Assembly (NCBI RefSeq): GCF_001078055.1
Contig: NZ_CP010777.1
Coordinates: 1,820,408 to 1,884,407, forward strand
DNA from: Rufibacter radiotolerans
Lineage (GTDB): Bacteria > Bacteroidota > Bacteroidia > Cytophagales > Hymenobacteraceae
Reading direction: 5' to 3'
DNA: 64,000 nt
Position 1 is the first letter of the stretch, and each line of letters starts with the position of its first letter. The position numbers and the translations under genes are program-made. The notes below the pieces were generated by a model, which was not told the origin of the DNA, made no database searches, and saw nothing but the letters and a program-made list of their open reading frames with translations. Below are positions 62,152 to 64,000 of the stretch, piece by piece.

Positions 62152-62167
62152 GAAATGCAGCGTTGGG

Positions 62168-63016
62168 TTAGTTGGATCTTATGATAAAGGTAATGGTTCC
62201 GGTAGCGCCTGAACTGGCATTGGCGCCATTGATCCGGCTAAAGGTGGTGCGCTGTACCTGGTTCTTATACCAGTTCTCAACCTGCGGACTCACGTTACTT
62301 TCTATCACTTTTAAACTGACAATATCTCCGTCGGCATCAATCTTAATCTGGATCTTGACAATTCCGCTTTCATTGTCATACGGGTCAGGACGGGGAGCAA
62401 TGTCATAGCGCCAGCCGGGCATGTCCAGGTTTCCGCCGCCGCTACCGCCTTTACCGGTTTTCTTACCGGGCATCAACCCTTCCGGATTTCCTTTGTCTCC
62501 TACGGTATTTTCATCCCCGTTATTATTTCCCGTAGGCCGGTTGCTGGTCCCGGCTGTGCCGTTTCCGCCGCCATCTTTGGCTTTGCCGGTCATAAGGGCC
62601 CGGTTATCTACCTTTTTAACTACTTCCTTAGGCGCTTCTACAGGTTTGGGTTTCGGCTCTTCTTTTACTGAAACGGGAGATTCTGCTGTGGTAGTAACCA
62701 CTTTCTCCGGCTTAGAGGCCTCTACAGGCTGTGGTTGTGGTTGAGGCTGTGGCGTCACTTTAGGAGCCACCGCGGCCGGTTTGCTATCTTCTGGGTTTGG
62801 ACTAGGATTAGGCTGGGCTTTGCTATGTACATCCCCGCTTCCGGTCTCTGTGGTTCCGAAGGACATTTCAATGCCGCCCAATTGATCAAGCGGTGGATCT
62901 GGGGTCTGGTAAGCCAGGAAATAAAACAGGAAAAGTAACAACAGCAGATGAACCACCAGGCTCACGCCCATGGCAATGCGTTTATTCTTTTCCTCTTCTT
63001 TTTGTAAGGCAATCAT
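62168..63016 (-). CDS. tonB: energy transducer TonB
   Basis: 282 residues. One N-terminal TM helix (about 16-38), a Pro/Lys/Glu-rich periplasmic linker (about 60-185) with Gly/Asn-rich segments, and a short C-terminal TonB domain (about 195-282) including the strand IVKIQIKIDADGDIVSLKVI. It passes energy from ExbB-ExbD to outer-membrane receptors such as the one at 53891. Starts 6 bases after exbD. Confidence 0.88.
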   Translation of the reverse strand: MIALQKEEEKNKRIAMGVSLVVHLLLLLFLFYFLAYQTPDPPLDQLGGIEMSFGTTETGSGDVHSKAQPNPSPNPEDSKPAAVAPKVTPQPQPQPQPVEASKPEKVVTTTAESPVSVKEEPKPKPVEAPKEVVKKVDNRALMTGKAKDGGGNGTAGTSNRPTGNNNGDENTVGDKGNPEGLMPGKKTGKGGSGGGNLDMPGWRYDIAPRPDPYDNESGIVKIQIKIDADGDIVSLKVIESNVSPQVENWYKNQVQRTTFSRINGANASSGATGTITFIIRSN

Positions 63017-63022
63017 GTATCC

Positions 63023-63424
63023 TTATTCAGTTGCAATAGTGGCAATAGAAATCTTCGCCTTTAAGTCGCTGGCAATCCCTCCTACCTTCACCAGGTACTC
63101 TACGGGAACGGTTTTGTCTACATTCAGGACAACAACCCCCTGCCCTTCTTCGGTTCCGCCCAAGGCAGCGGACAGGTCGGAGCTAAGTGTTTCCAGAGTA
63201 GTAGGTCTATCGTTTACGTAATACTGTAGGTCTTTGGTAATGGTCACGCTTACCTTCTGCATGGTAATGCTGCCCTTAGAACTGGAAGGCAGGTTCACCG
63301 GCAAAGCAGTGGGTGTTACGAAATTGGAGGTGAGCATGAAGAAAATCAGGAGCAGGAAGATGATGTCCGTCATAGAAGACATGCTGAACTCCGCGCTGAT
63401 TCGGTTTTTGGAACGTAAATTCAT
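63023..63424 (-). CDS. exbD: ExbD/TolR family biopolymer transporter
   Basis: 133 residues. One TM helix (about 20-38) with the conserved Asp in SMTDIIFLLLIFFML, which carries protons, then a periplasmic ExbD/TolR fold. Its ATG overlaps the last base of the exbB stop (TAATG), so the two are translated together. Confidence 0.93.
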   Translation of the reverse strand: MNLRSKNRISAEFSMSSMTDIIFLLLIFFMLTSNFVTPTALPVNLPSSSKGSITMQKVSVTITKDLQYYVNDRPTTLETLSSDLSAALGGTEEGQGVVVLNVDKTVPVEYLVKVGGIASDLKAKISIATIATE

Positions 63425-64000
63425 TAGGCTTGCGGCTCCTGTAATAAATCAATGAACTCAATGGAGCTGTACTCCATATCATGCACAATGCTGTCAATTT
63501 TGGCTACCAGGAAGTTATATCCTACGTAGGCTGGCAAACCTATGATCAATCCGGCCGCCGTAGTTACCATGGCTTCATAGATACCTCCAGAAAGCAATTT
63601 AGGGCTGATAGACCCTTCGGCTTGGGCAATAGCGATAAAGGCACCGATCATACCCGTTACCGTTCCCAGGAAGCCCAGCATGGGGGCAGCCCCTGCCACG
63701 GTGGCCAGACCAGAAAGGCCTTTTTCCAGACGGGCAATCTCAATCTTTCCTACGTTTTCAATGGAAGCCTCAATGTTTTTCAAAGGGTGACCAATGCGGG
63801 AAATTCCTTTTTCCAACATGCGGGAAATGGGAGAATTGGTTTGGGCACATAACATGCGGGCGCCTTGTACGTCACCGGCAACCACCAGGCTTTTTAAGCG
63901 GGCATTAAAACCGGCCGGGTTCTGGGCGGCTTTCTTAATGGTAAGGTAGCGCTCCACAAAAATGTAGATGGCCATAATGGAAAGGGCCGCCAGAGGGAAC
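63424..64000 (-). CDS. exbB: ExbB/TolQ/MotA family proton channel subunit, N-terminus outside the window
   Basis: At least 192 residues are visible and the frame stays open to the right edge; the upstream codons read FPLAALSI, so the true start lies beyond 64000. A first TM helix near the edge, two later TM helices (GLATVAGAAPMLGFLGTVTGMIGAFIAI; VTTAAGLIIGLPAYVGYNFL) and the short C-terminus are typical of ExbB. It makes the proton-driven motor with ExbD and TonB. Confidence 0.92.
   Translation of the reverse strand, partial: FPLAALSIMAIYIFVERYLTIKKAAQNPAGFNARLKSLVVAGDVQGARMLCAQTNSPISRMLEKGISRIGHPLKNIEASIENVGKIEIARLEKGLSGLATVAGAAPMLGFLGTVTGMIGAFIAIAQAEGSISPKLLSGGIYEAMVTTAAGLIIGLPAYVGYNFLVAKIDSIVHDMEYSSIEFIDLLQEPQA

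Overview
The window looks like chromosomal DNA from the phylum Bacteroidota, order Cytophagales. A Hymenobacteraceae member (Rufibacter/Pontibacter/Hymenobacter-like) is the best guess. The reasons are TAnnTTTG-type -7 promoter elements, a bifunctional HisB and fused HisIE, a CzcA pump fused to a TolC-like channel, many Bacteroidota lipoproteins, and a carboxypeptidase-regulatory-type TonB receptor. The genus call is inference. I see no rRNA, tRNA, CRISPR array, insertion sequence or phage.

Layout. 23-637: methyltransferase. 708-1577: secreted nuclease. 1935-12524: a seven-gene co-directional cluster encoding a vWA-like lipoprotein, a small three-helix membrane protein, a tubulin/FtsZ-like protein, a giant Hsp70/actin-like ATPase, a membrane-anchored Gln/Pro-rich protein, and a MotA/TolQ-like plus MotB/OmpA-like pair resembling ZorA/ZorB. 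This is the strongest candidate for an undescribed system: two cytoskeletal-type NTPase folds next to an ion-driven, cell-wall-anchored motor. 12726-20576: an outer-membrane barrel, DUF547 protein, HD phosphohydrolase, two M14-like proteins that have lost their zinc ligands, and small secreted proteins. 20647-25665: gyrA, a TPR protein, mgsA and a DUF4136 lipoprotein.

25789-32507 (minus strand) is a metal-homeostasis operon: CzcA-TolC fusion, lipoprotein adaptor and a VIT1/CCC1-type transporter. 32721-33572 is a cyanophycinase, followed by an AT-rich stretch without genes. 34106-38037 holds an S41 protease, a TIGR02117 protein, a nucleoid-associated protein and a holin-like membrane protein. 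38128-42284 is a tightly overlapping operon of a C39-like peptidase, RimK-type ATP-grasp ligase, GCS2-type amidoligase and N-formylglutamate amidohydrolase, which looks like a small-peptide synthesis and turnover system. 42544-44840: orphan LytTR regulator, then a TetR regulator with a dehalogenase-like hydrolase.

44899-52692 (minus strand) is the complete histidine operon in the order leader peptide-hisG-D-C-B-H-A-F-IE. Its short leader peptide ends in a cluster of His codons and is followed by mutually exclusive stems, a classical attenuator layout. 52914-64000 holds a DUF2911 protein, rpe with a TonB receptor, a lipoprotein and mnmA, a degenerate TrpF-like barrel, and an exbB-exbD-tonB-folC-trmB run; exbB runs off the right edge. 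A family of intergenic palindromes sharing a GCCTGTTTT / AAAACAGGC core recurs throughout, mostly at gene 3' ends, where it probably acts as a terminator.
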